A DNA stretch of 9,496 bases from Gammaproteobacteria bacterium UBA6968 (lineage in GTDB: Bacteria > Pseudomonadota > Gammaproteobacteria > Pseudomonadales > Azotimanducaceae), in the NCBI GenBank assembly GCA_002450255.1, contig DJYW01000150.1, forward strand, positions 8,406-17,901, given 5' to 3'. Below, in pieces: positions 1 to 6,552 of this stretch. The notes beneath the pieces were generated by a model. It saw only the letters and a list, made by a program, of their open reading frames with translations. It was not told the origin of the DNA and did not search any database. Positions within the stretch are counted from its first letter, which is position 1. Each line of letters starts with the position of its first letter. The position numbers were made by a program, and so were the translations under genes.

Positions 1-163
1 TAACGGCTTTTTCAATCGTCGGCATTGCAGCGCGGATGCGCGCGTCGCTGGTGACCTGTCCCCGCTTGATTGGCACATTTAAGTCTGCGCGGATGAGTAC
101 ACGTTTTGCCGCCAAATCAATGTCGTCGAGAGCTTTTACCGCATCGGTATTCTTATTTTTCAT
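1..163 (-). CDS. pgk: Phosphoglycerate kinase, N-terminal fragment (runs off left edge)
   Basis: This is the first 54 codons of phosphoglycerate kinase, the cytoplasmic glycolytic/gluconeogenic enzyme that transfers phosphate between 1,3-bisphosphoglycerate and ADP. The reading frame contains the family signature [10 protein letters not shown] at residues 22-31; in this family the Asp and Asn of the motif bind 3-phosphoglycerate. It continues with [17 protein letters not shown], which is typical of bacterial PGK. The ATG at 161-163 is chosen because a CAGGGA Shine-Dalgarno lies 8 nt upstream on the minus strand. The N-terminus is about eight residues longer than that of E. coli PGK. The gene follows tkt on the same strand after 162 bp. 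The C-terminal ~330 residues, including the nucleotide-binding domain, lie outside the window. Identification is firm from the signature alone. Confidence 0.95.
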   Translation of the reverse strand, partial: MKNKNTDAVKALDDIDLAAKRVLIRADLNVPIKRGQVTSDARIRAAMPTIEKAV

Positions 164-325
164 TTTGGATATCCCTGTACCCTCTCGGCCTGGCGCATTG
201 AGCTGTTACCGTCTGGCTATGCTCTTAGAAGCACAAATTAAATCGTCCAGCCAACCTACTCCCCGTCGAGCCAACTTGAGCGTGCATCGAAACAGGTTAG
301 CTTGACCGAAACGATCCCGTAACGA
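164..325 (-). other. tkt-pgk intergenic region, no gene
   Basis: These 162 bp separate the tkt stop codon from the pgk start. Many gammaproteobacteria have a glyceraldehyde-3-phosphate or erythrose-4-phosphate dehydrogenase gene (gap/epd) here; none is present and the space is too short for one. I found no strong sigma-70 promoter, U-tract terminator or conserved RNA. The only clear signal is the pgk ribosome-binding site near 172-177. A plus-strand reading frame (36-305) crosses the region but is antisense to pgk and looks like a chance shadow. Confidence 0.6.
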
Positions 326-2296
326 CTAGCTTAAAACCCGCCGCACAGCGGCCGTCACTGCGGCTACCGTAACTCCTAGCGCCTCTAAAACCTGATCTCC
401 TGGCCCGGACAAACCGTAGCAGTCAATGCCAACAATGGCACCGTCAAGCCCAACAAATCTGTACCAACTTGCAGAATGCGCAGCTTCAACCGCTACCCGA
501 GCGCGAACAGCGGACGGCAGGACGGATTCTTGATACTCGCCATCTTGTTGTAAATATTGCTCTACGCAAGGCATAGACACTACGCGGACGTGAACACCTG
601 CTGATGCAAGATCTGCCGCCGCTTGTACCGCCAAAGCAACCTCTGAACCCGTCGCAATAATTATCGCTTCAGGAGTCTCGGCGGTTTCAACAAGGACATA
701 TCCACCCCGCTGAATATTCGCCATGACCGTTGCCGATCGTTTTTGAGCTTCCGTTTTTTGGCGGGTGAACACCAAAGCCGTCGGATTCTTTTCGCTGGCT
801 ACGGCAGCGCGCCAAGCATAGGCGCTTTCAACCGTATCGCAGGGCCGCCAGGTCGACAGATTTGGCGTCGCACGCAAACTGGCCAGCTGCTCTACAGGCT
901 GATGAGTTGGACCGTCTTCGCCGACCGCAACCGAATCATGGGTATAAACGAATATGTTAGGTATCCGCATAAGCGCGGCCAAGCGCACAGCGTTTCGAGC
1001 GTAATCCATGAAAATCAGGAAAGTACCGGAAAAAGGCTTATACCCACCGTGTAATTGAATGCCGTTGGTGATGGCCGTCATTGCAAACTCTCGGACGCCA
1101 TAACTCATATGTTGGGAATCATCAGCCTCACTCCAACGCGTATTGTTTGAGCCAGTCAGATCGGCAGAACCACCAAACAGCTCTGGCACACCCTCTGCTA
1201 CTGCACCAATACAGCGTTGCGATGCCTTACGAGTTTCTAAATCGGTAGGCTGGTCCTGCTCAGCCTGAGCCAAAGTGAGAAGCGGCGCGTCCCATTGCTC
1301 GGGAAGCGTTTTCTGAAGTCGTCTAACAAGCTCGGCAGCTTTTGCGGGTTCCGCTTCAGCGTAAGCCGCAAAACGTTCCTGCCACTTTTGCTGCGCTTGC
1401 TGCCCCCGCGCTGCACCATTCCAAGCGGCATAAATGTCGTCAGATATTTCAAACGGCGGCATAGACCAGCCAAGCTGATCGCGAGTTAACTCGATTTCGT
1501 CGTCACCAAGAGCTGCGCCATGTACGGCAGCCGTTCCAGCTTTATTCGGGGAGCCAAAACCGATGGTTGTCTTAAAACAAACTAGGGTTGGCCGATCACT
1601 CGCTAACGTTGCTTGGCTCAAAGCATGCTGGATAGCCTGTGGATTGTGTCCATCCACATCACGCAATACCCGCCATCCATAGGACTCGAATCTTACCGGC
1701 ACATCTTCCGAGTACCAGCCTGTCACGTCGCCATCGATAGAGATGCCATTGTCATCGTAAAGACAGATCAACTTGCCCAATTGCAACGTGCCTGCCAACG
1801 ATGCAGCTTCGTGCGAAATTCCCTCCATCAAGCAACCGTCGCCGACCATCACCCAGGTGCGGTGGTCAACTATCGGGTTTTCCGGCAGATTAAATTCTGC
1901 CGCCAATTTTTTCTCAGCCAGAGCCATGCCGACGGCTGTAGCGAAGCCTTGGCCTAGTGGTCCAGTGGTCGTTTCAACGCCTGGGCATTCACTAAACTCA
2001 GGATGACCGGCGGTCTTGGAATGCAGCTGTCGAAAATCTTTCAAATCATCCATGGAGAGTGGATAACCGGACAAATGTAATGCGCTATAAAGCAGCATAG
2101 AGCCATGCCCATTGGACAAAACAAAACGGTCACGATCTACCCAATTGGAATCGCTCGGGTTGTGCTTCAAATAGCGCCGCCAGAGCATTTGCATAATGTC
2201 TGCCAAGCCCATCGGTGCACCGGGGTGTCCACTCTTCGCCTTTTGTACGGCATCCATTGAGAGTGCTCGGATGGCGTTTGCACAATTTAGATCCAT
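326..2296 (-). CDS. tkt: Transketolase
   Basis: This is a full-length (656 aa) thiamine-diphosphate-dependent transketolase of the non-oxidative pentose phosphate pathway. It moves two-carbon units between sugar phosphates such as xylulose-5-P and ribose-5-P or erythrose-4-P in the cytoplasm. Visible motifs are SGHPGAPMG at 22-30, the ThDP/Mg site [14 protein letters not shown] starting at 152 and closed by DDNG near 181-184, [11 protein letters not shown] at 257-267, catalytic Glu403 in YGVREF, and the transketolase signature [10 protein letters not shown]...[12 protein letters not shown] at about 418-442, followed by [16 protein letters not shown]. Its length is close to the usual ~663 aa. 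The ATG start lines up with E. coli TktA ([21 protein letters not shown]) and has AAGGGA 9 nt upstream. It is divergent from metK and upstream of pgk, as in Pseudomonas but without the dehydrogenase gene. No key residue is missing. Confidence 0.98.
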   Translation of the reverse strand: MDLNCANAIRALSMDAVQKAKSGHPGAPMGLADIMQMLWRRYLKHNPSDSNWVDRDRFVLSNGHGSMLLYSALHLSGYPLSMDDLKDFRQLHSKTAGHPEFSECPGVETTTGPLGQGFATAVGMALAEKKLAAEFNLPENPIVDHRTWVMVGDGCLMEGISHEAASLAGTLQLGKLICLYDDNGISIDGDVTGWYSEDVPVRFESYGWRVLRDVDGHNPQAIQHALSQATLASDRPTLVCFKTTIGFGSPNKAGTAAVHGAALGDDEIELTRDQLGWSMPPFEISDDIYAAWNGAARGQQAQQKWQERFAAYAEAEPAKAAELVRRLQKTLPEQWDAPLLTLAQAEQDQPTDLETRKASQRCIGAVAEGVPELFGGSADLTGSNNTRWSEADDSQHMSYGVREFAMTAITNGIQLHGGYKPFSGTFLIFMDYARNAVRLAALMRIPNIFVYTHDSVAVGEDGPTHQPVEQLASLRATPNLSTWRPCDTVESAYAWRAAVASEKNPTALVFTRQKTEAQKRSATVMANIQRGGYVLVETAETPEAIIIATGSEVALAVQAAADLASAGVHVRVVSMPCVEQYLQQDGEYQESVLPSAVRARVAVEAAHSASWYRFVGLDGAIVGIDCYGLSGPGDQVLEALGVTVAAVTAAVRRVLS

Positions 2297-2335
2297 GACA
2301 ATGGGTCCCTTATTTCAGAAGAGGTCCATTGTCAT
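2295..2335 (-). promoter_or_regulatory. tkt leader stem-loop overlapping the start codon
   Basis: A perfect 10-bp inverted repeat, ATGACAATGG (2295-2304) and CCATTGTCAT (2326-2335), flanks a 21-nt spacer. In the tkt transcript the 3' arm would pair the AU of the start codon, while the Shine-Dalgarno AAGGGA (2306-2311, minus) sits in the loop beside the stem. That geometry could modulate ribosome loading. The repeat is seen directly; an RNA role is inference, and a dyad operator in DNA is the alternative. Confidence 0.4.
2315..2335 (-). other. Six-codon upstream mini-ORF in the tkt leader (MTMDLF)
   Basis: Reading leftward, ATG at 2335 opens a six-codon frame (M-T-M-D-L-F) closed by TGA at 2315-2317, 18 nt before the tkt ATG. 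Its internal ATGGACCT resembles the true tkt start ATGGATCT, so this may be a decayed duplicate start as easily as a leader peptide. No Shine-Dalgarno precedes the first ATG. Translation is unproven. Confidence 0.2.
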
Positions 2336-2336
2336 T

Positions 2337-2358
2337 CGTTGCGGCAACCTTCGCAACG
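2337..2358. promoter_or_regulatory. Inverted repeat in the tkt-metK divergent region, possible operator
   Basis: CGTTGCG (2337-2343) and CGCAACG (2352-2358) form a 7-bp perfect dyad around an 8-nt spacer; the tighter dyad GTTGC-G-GCAAC (2339-2349) overlaps it. It lies about 20 bp upstream of the proposed metK -35 box and upstream of the tkt leader hairpin, so a repressor or activator site, or the 5' hairpin of the tkt mRNA, are both possible. It does not match the MetJ box AGACGTCT. The regulator is unknown. Confidence 0.3.
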
Positions 2359-2364
2359 GAATCA

Positions 2365-2370
2365 ACTATA
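2365..2370 (-). promoter_or_regulatory. Possible tkt promoter -10 box (TATAGT)
   Basis: On the minus strand TATAGT matches the sigma-70 -10 consensus at five of six positions and lies about 70 bp upstream of the tkt ATG. No convincing -35 hexamer is found 16-18 bp upstream, so the call is weak. If correct, transcription would start near 2358 and the transcript would begin with the CGTTGCG inverted repeat. Confidence 0.25.
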
Positions 2371-2379
2371 TTTATGCTA

Positions 2380-2407
2380 TTGAAGAGGGTGCGTCTTGCC
2401 CTATAAT
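2380..2407 (+). promoter_or_regulatory. Sigma-70 promoter for metK
   Basis: TTGAAG (2380-2385), a 16-nt spacer and a perfect TATAAT (2402-2407) form a good sigma-70 promoter. Initiation would be near 2414, leaving a leader of about 60 nt before the metK ATG at 2474. The leader is GC-rich at first (GGCCGC...GGCG...CGCC) and A/T-rich near the start. I do not recognise a SAM riboswitch or a MetJ box in it. The metK ribosome-binding site is weak (TAGAG, about 6 nt upstream). Confidence 0.6.
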
Positions 2408-2473
2408 TCTCGGCCGCTTTGGCGTGCCTAGTGCTATGCCCGCCGCTTCGTCAAATAAGATCTAGAGATTTAC

Positions 2474-3625
2474 ATGCAAAAAGAATATTTATTTACATCC
2501 GAATCTGTATCCGAAGGACATCCGGATAAAGTCGCTGATCAGATCTCAGACGCAGTGGTCGATGCATTATTAGCCCAAGACTCCGAGTCCAGAGTGGCAT
2601 GCGAATCTCTAATCAAAACTGGGCTAATTGTTTTGGCCGGCGAAATCAGAAGCGATGCCAAAGTCAACTTCGATACACTGGTCAGGCGAGTTGTTGCGGA
2701 TATTGGCTACGACAATATGGAAGTTGGTTTCGACGCAAACGAGTGTACTGTCATCAACGCGCTCGGTCAGCAATCAGCAGACATAGCCATGGGCGTTGAC
2801 GAAACTCAAGACCATGAGCAAGGCGCCGGCGACCAAGGCTTGATGTTTGGCTACGCCACAGACGAAACCGACGTTTTAATGCCCGCGCCAATCACCTTTT
2901 CGCATCGCTTAGTGCAGCGCCAAGCTGAAGCGCGTCGTTCTTCCTTAAAATTTTTGCGGCCGGACGCAAAAAGCCAGCTGAGTTTCCGATATGACGCTGA
3001 CGGACAACCGAGCGGTGTTGACGCCATCGTCCTGTCGACCCAGCACAGTCCAGACGTTTCCCAGAGCGATCTTAAAGAGGCCGTTATGGAAGAAATCATT
3101 AAGCCGGTCGTTCCGCAAAACTGGATCACGCCAGAAACCAAAATTTATATCAATCCAACCGGCCAGTTCATTATCGGCGGCCCTGTCGGCGATTGTGGCT
3201 TAACAGGCCGGAAGATCATCGTCGATACATACGGCGGTATGGCTCGTCACGGTGGTGGTGCGTTCTCCGGCAAAGATCCGTCGAAGGTTGATCGCTCGGC
3301 TGCATACGCAGGCCGTTACGTTGCGAAAAACATTGTCGCTGCAGGTTTAGCCAAACGCTGCGAGATTCAAGTGAGCTATGCCATTGGCGTGGCAGAACCG
3401 ACATCGATAAGTGTCGAAACTTTTGGGACCGGCACCGTCAGTAATAAGAAAATTACTCAACTCATTCAAGAACACTTTGATTTGCGACCCGGCGGCTTGG
3501 TCAGCATGCTTGACCTAAAGCGTCCCATATATCAGCCGACAGCTGCCTATGGCCACTTCGGTCGAACTGAAGAGGCATTTTCTTGGGAGAAAACTGACAA
3601 GGCTGAAGCACTGGCTGCTGGTTAA
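2474..3625 (+). CDS. metK: S-adenosylmethionine synthetase (methionine adenosyltransferase)
   Basis: This 383-aa protein makes S-adenosylmethionine from methionine and ATP, releasing phosphate and pyrophosphate; it works as a cytoplasmic tetramer. The sequence is complete and collinear with E. coli MetK (384 aa). It has the ATP-binding [14 protein letters not shown] at residues 10-23 with the catalytic His in GHPDK, the family signature GAGDQG at 117-122, and the P-loop-like GGGAFSGKD at 260-268 followed by [10 protein letters not shown]. The ATG at 2474 gives the canonical N-terminus ([11 protein letters not shown]) and lies about 60 nt below a good promoter. It is transcribed divergently from tkt and is followed after 66 bp by metF, linking SAM synthesis to methyl-group supply. 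No riboswitch or MetJ operator is recognised upstream. No key residue is missing. Confidence 0.98.
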   Translation: MQKEYLFTSESVSEGHPDKVADQISDAVVDALLAQDSESRVACESLIKTGLIVLAGEIRSDAKVNFDTLVRRVVADIGYDNMEVGFDANECTVINALGQQSADIAMGVDETQDHEQGAGDQGLMFGYATDETDVLMPAPITFSHRLVQRQAEARRSSLKFLRPDAKSQLSFRYDADGQPSGVDAIVLSTQHSPDVSQSDLKEAVMEEIIKPVVPQNWITPETKIYINPTGQFIIGGPVGDCGLTGRKIIVDTYGGMARHGGGAFSGKDPSKVDRSAAYAGRYVAKNIVAAGLAKRCEIQVSYAIGVAEPTSISVETFGTGTVSNKKITQLIQEHFDLRPGGLVSMLDLKRPIYQPTAAYGHFGRTEEAFSWEKTDKAEALAAG

Positions 3626-3646
3626 TCGCCGGCTTTGCCGGCCGAT
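3625..3646 (+). other. GC-rich hairpin between metK and metF, not a canonical terminator
   Basis: GCCGGC (3628-3633) and GCCGGC (3637-3642) pair around a TTT loop. Three outer pairs (ATC with GAT) extend the stem past a bulged C at 3643, reaching into the metK stop codon. The following bases are TACTAAATT, not a U-tract, so a strong intrinsic terminator is unlikely. Partial attenuation or 3'-end protection of a processed metK message fits better. The structure is seen; the role is inferred. Confidence 0.4.
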
Positions 3647-3691
3647 TACTAAATTGGGACGCAAATCCCCGCTGGTAATTTGGATCTTGAT

Positions 3692-4525
3692 ATGAGCGCT
3701 AGTCAGACACCGATCAGTTTCGAGTTTTTTCCTCCTCGCGACGCAGAAGGCGTTGATAAGCTGATCGCAGGCACCGCAGCCAAACTGAAGGCCTTCAATC
3801 CCGAATACTGTTCCGTCACCTACGGAGCAGGCGGGTCGACTAAAGACGGGACGCGGCAAACTGTTCAGGCGCTGCGCAATTCGGGATTAGCCATTGTTCC
3901 TCATCTGTCTGCAGGTAGAGAAGAGAACAGCGCACTAATAGCGCTTGTTGATGAATATCGTGAACAAGGCATCTCTCAAATCTTATGCCTACGCGGCGAT
4001 CAGCCCAGCGGCGAAGCCTCTTCTAAACGCTATGCCGTTGACTTAGTTCATTTGCTCAAAAACCATTTCGGAGATGCCCTCCATCTTGCTGTTGCCGGTT
4101 ATCCAGAAGTACACCCCGAAGCGGTCGGACCAAGTGCCGATTTGGCATTTTTTAAAGACAAAGTGAGCGCCGGAGCCAGTTCCGCAGTTACTCAGTACTT
4201 TTACGACATTAATGCTTATGCCGACTTTGTTGAGCGATGTGCAGCCAGTGCCATCAATATCCCAATCATACCAGGCATTATGCCGATCACTGATTTTGAT
4301 GCGCTGGTCCGTTTTTCGAACAAAGCAGGCGCGGATATTCCTCGATGGTTAGGCAAAGCACTGGAGGAACGCAGAAACGACGAAGCGTCGTTAAGCGCGC
4401 TTGGCGTCGATGTGGTCACCAAGTTATGTTCCCAGCTAATAGACCTAGGTGTGCCAGCACTACACTTCTACACACTCAATAGGTGGGGTGCTGCCACCAA
4501 AATCTGCCGTAATCTGGGTCTTTGA
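3692..4525 (+). CDS. metF: 5,10-methylenetetrahydrofolate reductase
   Basis: MetF is an FAD enzyme that reduces 5,10-methylene-THF to 5-methyl-THF, the methyl donor for methionine synthesis. The ATG at 3692 gives 277 aa (E. coli 296). Its TIM-barrel landmarks are visible: catalytic Glu11 in ISFEFFPPRD, SVTYGAGGS at 41-49, the FAD-contacting LRGDQP with Asp103, YPEVHPEA at 137-144, Gln168 in VTQYFYD, and PIIPGIMPI at 191-199. The C-terminal HFYTLNR at 258-264 is also typical. The frame stays open to a TTG at 3680, but ATG 3692 is preferred because GGA lies 7 nt upstream and the N-terminus then begins just before the conserved block. rsmE follows after 16 bp, so the two are probably cotranscribed. 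An ahcY gene often found between metK and metF is absent here. Confidence 0.95.
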   Translation: MSASQTPISFEFFPPRDAEGVDKLIAGTAAKLKAFNPEYCSVTYGAGGSTKDGTRQTVQALRNSGLAIVPHLSAGREENSALIALVDEYREQGISQILCLRGDQPSGEASSKRYAVDLVHLLKNHFGDALHLAVAGYPEVHPEAVGPSADLAFFKDKVSAGASSAVTQYFYDINAYADFVERCAASAINIPIIPGIMPITDFDALVRFSNKAGADIPRWLGKALEERRNDEASLSALGVDVVTKLCSQLIDLGVPALHFYTLNRWGAATKICRNLGL

Positions 4526-4541
4526 TTAAAGAGCTCGACTA

Positions 4542-5267
4542 ATGCTTTTTCGCCACAGGCTTCACATCGATGAACCGCTGGAATCGAACCGGGAATATTC
4601 GTTAGTAAACGAGCGCGCTCACTATGTCAGTCGAGTGCTGCGCCTTCAGGAAAACGAGCGCCTAGAGCTATTTGATGGCTCCGGTAGAGGCTATTTCGCA
4701 ACGATTGTGAAGCACAGTAAAAGAACGACCACCCTGCAGGTGCATCAGGTCTCTAGAGTAGAACCGCCAATAGCTCAGCATCTTCTCGTAGCCATGAGTT
4801 TGCTCAAAGGGCAGGCGATGGACCGGGCGATCCAACAAGCAACCGAGTTAGGCGCGAGCCACGTAATGTTGCTGACCAGCGAGCGAAGCAACGTCGGCTT
4901 CGATACAAAACGTTTAGCGAACAAGTTAGCGCACTGGCGAAAAATCATTATAGCGAGTTGCGAGCAATGCGGTGCTTTAACCATACCGACATTAGATCCA
5001 CCCCGAAGCATCGGCGACTTGATCGCTGGACTACCCAGCACCACCCGAAGAATTGTTTTTGACCCAACCGGACCGCTGCTACCCAAAAGTCTGGTAAGCG
5101 ATGACTACGTGCTATGCATTGGCCCCGAGGGCGGCTGGAGCAGCGCCGAGTTAGACTTTTTTAACTCTAACGACTTTGCCGTTAATTCCGTTCACTCACG
5201 CGTGCTTAGGGCTGAAAACTTTCCTGCAGTAGCACTGGCATTAGTTCAACACGCCTTGCCCAATTGA
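4542..5267 (+). CDS. rsmE: 16S rRNA (uracil-1498-N3)-methyltransferase RsmE
   Basis: RsmE methylates N3 of U1498 of 16S rRNA in the 30S subunit using SAM. The protein is 241 aa (E. coli 243). Residues ~20-75 form the PUA-like RNA-binding part, with HYVSRVLRL at 27-35 and LFDGSG at 43-48. The C-terminal SPOUT trefoil-knot methyltransferase domain shows LLKGQAMDRAIQQATELG at 87-104, ACEQCG-like SCEQCG at 139-144, the SAM-binding knot IGPEGGW at 193-199 and RVLRAEN at 220-226. E. coli has RVLRTET at the last site. The ATG at 4542 has AAAGAG about 9 nt upstream and lies 16 bp after metF, so coupling to metF expression is likely. Its SAM requirement fits the metK-metF context, though synteny with metF is widespread and may be only positional. 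Confidence 0.95.
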   Translation: MLFRHRLHIDEPLESNREYSLVNERAHYVSRVLRLQENERLELFDGSGRGYFATIVKHSKRTTTLQVHQVSRVEPPIAQHLLVAMSLLKGQAMDRAIQQATELGASHVMLLTSERSNVGFDTKRLANKLAHWRKIIIASCEQCGALTIPTLDPPRSIGDLIAGLPSTTRRIVFDPTGPLLPKSLVSDDYVLCIGPEGGWSSAELDFFNSNDFAVNSVHSRVLRAENFPAVALALVQHALPN

Positions 5268-5298
5268 TTGTATGGAGCACGAAGAAGAGTTACGTGCT

Positions 5299-5325
5299 AA
5301 AAGCCGGCTCTTCACCGAAGCTTTT
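5299..5325. terminator. Candidate bidirectional terminator between rsmE and the convergent gene
   Basis: AAAAGC (5299-5304) pairs with GCTTTT (5320-5325), and an inner CGG (5305-5307) pairs with CCG (5315-5317) across a two-base AA bulge, loop CTCTTCA. The stem ends in TTTT on the plus strand and in TTTT on the minus strand too, as expected between convergent genes. It is 31 bp after the rsmE stop and about 50 bp beyond the stop of the 329-aa gene. The stem is short and bulged, so confidence is moderate. Confidence 0.4.
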
Positions 5326-5374
5326 GCAAATCTCCATGGCTGTTTTATCAAACCTGTTGCAGCGATAACCGCGG

Positions 5375-6364
5375 TTAAAACCGTAACTGCTGATTTAAAT
5401 CTAAAGCCTCGCGCACAATTTGCAGTGCCTTTGGATTGTCGCCCAGCAACGCCACTAACCGTGCTAATAGCTGAGCTTGCTTGCTTAACAACTCGGAAGA
5501 ATCGACCTGAGTCGCGATAGCCGGCTCCGATGCTTCTGCTTCAAAGTCCTCAAAAGTCCAACCGGACTCTCCCAAAACTCCGCCCGACGCAAGAAGATCC
5601 GCATCCTCAATCAACGCCTCAATACGAGCGATGCGGTCGTCCTCCACCTCGGCAATATCCCGACTTGTCTCTTCTGCATAAACAGTCCAGCCACGCTCCG
5701 GCGACTTTGAACCCTTTACCTCAAGCTGTTCAATGGCTTCCGCGGTCCTCGCGATTAGAGTTCGAGAGACGCCAATGTTTCCGTCGATCAATTGATCAAA
5801 AACATTTTCAAACGCCCAGGCCAGTTCGGTTAAAAGCTGCTGGGACTCTGGGTTCAGGACTGTCTGCTGGGTAACAAGTGCGTCCCGCAACGCGGAAGCG
5901 GCCTCTGGCACAGCCTGATTGGTTTGCCACGCAGCAAAAATCTCGGCGAGTGTTCTCTCACTAAAACTCTCACCCGGCCTCTGCAATGGCTCTGGATGAA
6001 ACATAAAATCAGCCTGTGATAGCAGGTTTTGCAGTGGTCGCAATGCTTCGCCGTCGGTAGAGTCTGCGCCGTGTGAAGACCTGAGGTAGCGCGCTGCTTC
6101 TTGAAAAATCTCAACGGCGCGACCATCCAGCTTTAGCTCTTTGGAGCCAACCAACTCGCAGTATTTGACGAATTGAGCCCAAACTTCGACCGCATCTTGG
6201 CGCGTGGCGACGCGCTTCATCAGCGTGGCAACGCGTTGTAACGCCGCGATGCCCTCAGCTCTATTTTTATTCGTCAAAAGCGCTAACAGCCCCGCTTCAT
6301 ACAAATTGCGCAGCCTTCGCCATAAGAGCATCTGGTTTACGTCACTTCCTTCGTTCTGAGTCAT
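5375..6364 (-). CDS. Helical protein resembling FimL / ChpA N-terminal region
   Basis: This is a complete 329-aa reading frame with no catalytic motif, signal peptide or membrane segment. Residues ~10-97 (LWRRLRNLYEAGLLALL...ALQRVATLMKRV...VWAQFVKYCE...GRAVEIFQEAARYL) look like the helical repeat of FimL and the ChpA N-terminus, which in Pseudomonas help PilG/Chp signalling to type IV pili. Residues 138-215 are helical, 230-285 are acidic and probably disordered, and 290-326 form a short helical tail. FimL is about 560 aa, so a first domain would be missing. The in-frame sequence upstream of the ATG (back to a stop near 6479) shows no such domain and no other good start. The gene lies between rsmE and gshB, the place of pilGHIJK-chpA in P. 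aeruginosa. The family call rests on my reading of the sequence pattern and is uncertain; 'hypothetical protein' is the safe label. Confidence 0.5.
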   Translation of the reverse strand: MTQNEGSDVNQMLLWRRLRNLYEAGLLALLTNKNRAEGIAALQRVATLMKRVATRQDAVEVWAQFVKYCELVGSKELKLDGRAVEIFQEAARYLRSSHGADSTDGEALRPLQNLLSQADFMFHPEPLQRPGESFSERTLAEIFAAWQTNQAVPEAASALRDALVTQQTVLNPESQQLLTELAWAFENVFDQLIDGNIGVSRTLIARTAEAIEQLEVKGSKSPERGWTVYAEETSRDIAEVEDDRIARIEALIEDADLLASGGVLGESGWTFEDFEAEASEPAIATQVDSSELLSKQAQLLARLVALLGDNPKALQIVREALDLNQQLRF

Positions 6365-6552
6365 AACATCGAAAATCCAATTATGCGGACTACCTATTGA
6401 GAAGCTAGATTCTGCGCTTATCGTTGGTCCATACCAAGCTGATGCAGCCTCACTTTGAGAGGCATTTCGCAGAGATTAATGAGTGCTGCTACCATGTCCG
6501 GCACCGCGTGCATCCAGCGTCGCGATTGTCAGAAAGACTGAAGGAATCTTGT
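6365..6552. promoter_or_regulatory. Divergent control region between the FimL-like gene and gshB
   Basis: These 188 bp must carry promoters for both flanking genes. Candidates are weak. On the plus strand TTGAGA (6455-6460, five of six -35 matches) is followed at 16 bp only by the poor -10 TAATGA. On the minus strand CATAAT, about 20 bp before the 329-aa gene, resembles a -10 box but lacks a -35. A small dyad, TTGGT-CCAT-ACCAA, lies at 6424-6437. The gshB Shine-Dalgarno AAGGA (6541-6545) is strong; the 329-aa gene has only a distant GGAT. Confidence 0.35.

Noticed and set aside
36..305. 89-codon plus-strand reading frame at the left edge
   Set aside because: It is antisense to the clear pgk N-terminus and continues through the tkt-pgk spacer. 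It has no ribosome-binding site and no recognisable domain.
743..1054. 103-codon plus-strand frame within tkt (and others at 1613-1957 and 1773-2006)
   Set aside because: All are antisense to the fully conserved transketolase coding sequence and show no family features.
2408..2473. Possible SAM-sensing riboswitch in the metK leader
   Set aside because: The leader is only about 60 nt after the predicted start, and I cannot match it to SAM-I, SAM-II or SAM/SAH consensus elements.
3680..3691. TTG start four codons upstream of the metF ATG
   Set aside because: The ATG at 3692 has a better-placed GGA and sits correctly before the conserved SFEFFPP block; TTG is rare and has no good Shine-Dalgarno.
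3515..3859. 114-codon minus-strand frame across the metK-metF junction
   Set aside because: It is antisense to the conserved MetK C-terminus and the MetF active-site block, with no recognisable features.
5272..5520. 82-codon plus-strand frame just after rsmE, starting MEHEEELRAKS
   Set aside because: It lacks a ribosome-binding site, runs over the terminator-like hairpin, and its second half is antisense to the 329-aa gene.
6424..6552. 43-codon N-terminal extension of gshB from ATG 6424
   Set aside because: The strong AAGGA before ATG 6553 and the canonical MSRIAFLMDP start argue for the shorter protein; the extension has no family similarity.
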